This document shows positions 63,697 through 64,000 of a DNA stretch of 64,000 nucleotides, in pieces. Below the pieces are notes generated by a model. That model did not search any database and had not been told where the DNA came from. It saw only the letters and a program-made list of their open reading frames with translations. The stretch spans positions 27,158-91,157 of the forward strand of contig NZ_SIRT01000016.1 of NCBI RefSeq assembly GCF_004310325.1, written 5' to 3'. This stretch comes from Hyunsoonleella flava (GTDB taxonomy: Bacteria; Bacteroidota; Bacteroidia; Flavobacteriales; Flavobacteriaceae). Position 1 is the first letter of the stretch, and every line of letters begins with the position of its first letter. The position numbers and the translations under genes were made by a program.

Positions 63697-63893
63697 GGTT
63701 TCAAATAAATCTAGAACTAATTAGTTTAGATAAGTCTAAAGATAATTATTATGCCTCTAATAAATACACCTTAGCATTTTGATTATTTAAATGATTAGCC
63801 TCAATGTCAGTTCGAGTGATTTTGAGGAACGAAAAATCGTATCGAGAACCCTTTTAAAATAGATAAGTATGAGGCCTAGGAAGAAATTAACAA
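63697..63893. other. Gap between exonuclease gene and rRNA terminator
   Basis: About 200 nt without a gene. It includes a dispersed-repeat hairpin at 63810-63849 (GTTCGAGTGATTTT with an imperfect complement AAAATCGTATCGAGAAC) and A/T-rich sequence that may hold the promoter of the minus-strand exonuclease gene. Confidence 0.5.
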
Positions 63894-63928
63894 CAAAAAA
63901 TCCCTTCACTATTTCTAATGAAGGGATT
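63894..63928 (-). terminator. Terminator of the rRNA operon
   Basis: On the minus strand AATCCCTTCA pairs with TGAAGGGATT around a 9-nt loop, followed by a U-run (from the A's at 63894-63898). It ends 8-10 nt downstream of the 5S 3' end. Confidence 0.9.
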
Positions 63929-63935
63929 CAAAAAA

Positions 63936-64000
63936 GGCGGCGACCTACTCTTCCACGAAGTGCAGTACCATCGGCGCTAACGGGCTTAACTTCTCTGTTC
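63936..64000 (-). rRNA. rrf: 5S ribosomal RNA, 3' part (5' part outside window)
   Basis: The minus strand reads GGGCACTT-type sequence ending AGTAGGTCGCCGCC. The plus-strand GGCGGCGACCTACTCTTCCACGAAGTGCAGTACCATCGGCGC is the complement of a Bacteroidota 5S 3' half. The gene and the rest of the rRNA operon continue beyond base 64000. The exact 3' end may differ by one or two bases. Confidence 0.92.

Overview
The window is low-GC DNA from the phylum Bacteroidota, most likely family Flavobacteriaceae. Evidence: TAnnTTTG promoter elements with an upstream TTG, weak or absent Shine-Dalgarno sites, DUF5916, DUF937, DUF6095 and DUF6146-type proteins, a monomeric NADP isocitrate dehydrogenase, separate topoisomerase IV genes, and a TonB-dependent receptor with a carboxypeptidase-regulatory N-terminus. 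I cannot name a genus from sequence alone.

Layout. 1-8.9 kb (+): end of a Gfo/Idh/MocA oxidoreductase, 3-hydroxybutyryl-CoA dehydrogenase, YggS, a DEDDh exonuclease/GIY-YIG fusion without a normal start codon, a DUF3857/transglutaminase protein, a voltage-gated K+ channel with a zinc ribbon, MiaA (also without a normal start) and an ArgE-like deacetylase. 8.9-17.7 kb (-): EEP hydrolase, topoisomerase IV ParC and ParE with a 43-codon ORF between them, a MITE-like element, a DMT transporter, an SRPBCC protein and YchF. 17.9-26 kb: a periplasmic protein, a GH26-like hydrolase beside a frameshifted PL14-like lyase, ferredoxin, and an acyl-CoA reductase/SerC/SerA-type cluster. 26-40.3 kb: lipoproteins, a probable metal-related TonB receptor group, FolE, DUF5916, LolD-like ATPase, MFS, a TIGR02757 protein, S10 peptidase and ribosomal protein L19. 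40.4-49.5 kb: an unexplained 500-nt structured intergenic RNA candidate, isocitrate dehydrogenase, a MacA/MacB-permease/TolC export operon without ATPase, MurQ, DUF6095 and DinB-like proteins. 49.6-52.1 kb: a Pif1/RecD-type helicase with HRDC and HTH regions.

52.1-62.35 kb is an accessory defence island: type I restriction-modification genes hsdM, hsdS and hsdR with a HEPN-motif protein between hsdM and hsdS, an unrecognised 453-residue protein after hsdR, a GIY-YIG relic, and copies of the same dispersed repeat on both sides. A candidate small RNA lies on the minus strand between hsdM and the HEPN gene. HsdS has two very similar target recognition domains, so its target should be palindromic. 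hsdM carries an in-frame fragment of a genomic repeat, and hsdR is preceded by a recoded ghost copy of its own first ten codons.

62.35-64 kb (-): a paralogue of the exonuclease/GIY-YIG fusion, then the terminator and 3' end of a 5S rRNA gene whose rRNA operon continues beyond the window.

The strongest candidates for something undescribed are the HEPN-containing RM island with its small RNA, the 40.4-40.9 kb RNA, and the two-copy 83-bp element whose terminal stem shows compensatory changes. All names rest on reading motifs by eye; no database search or folding program was run.
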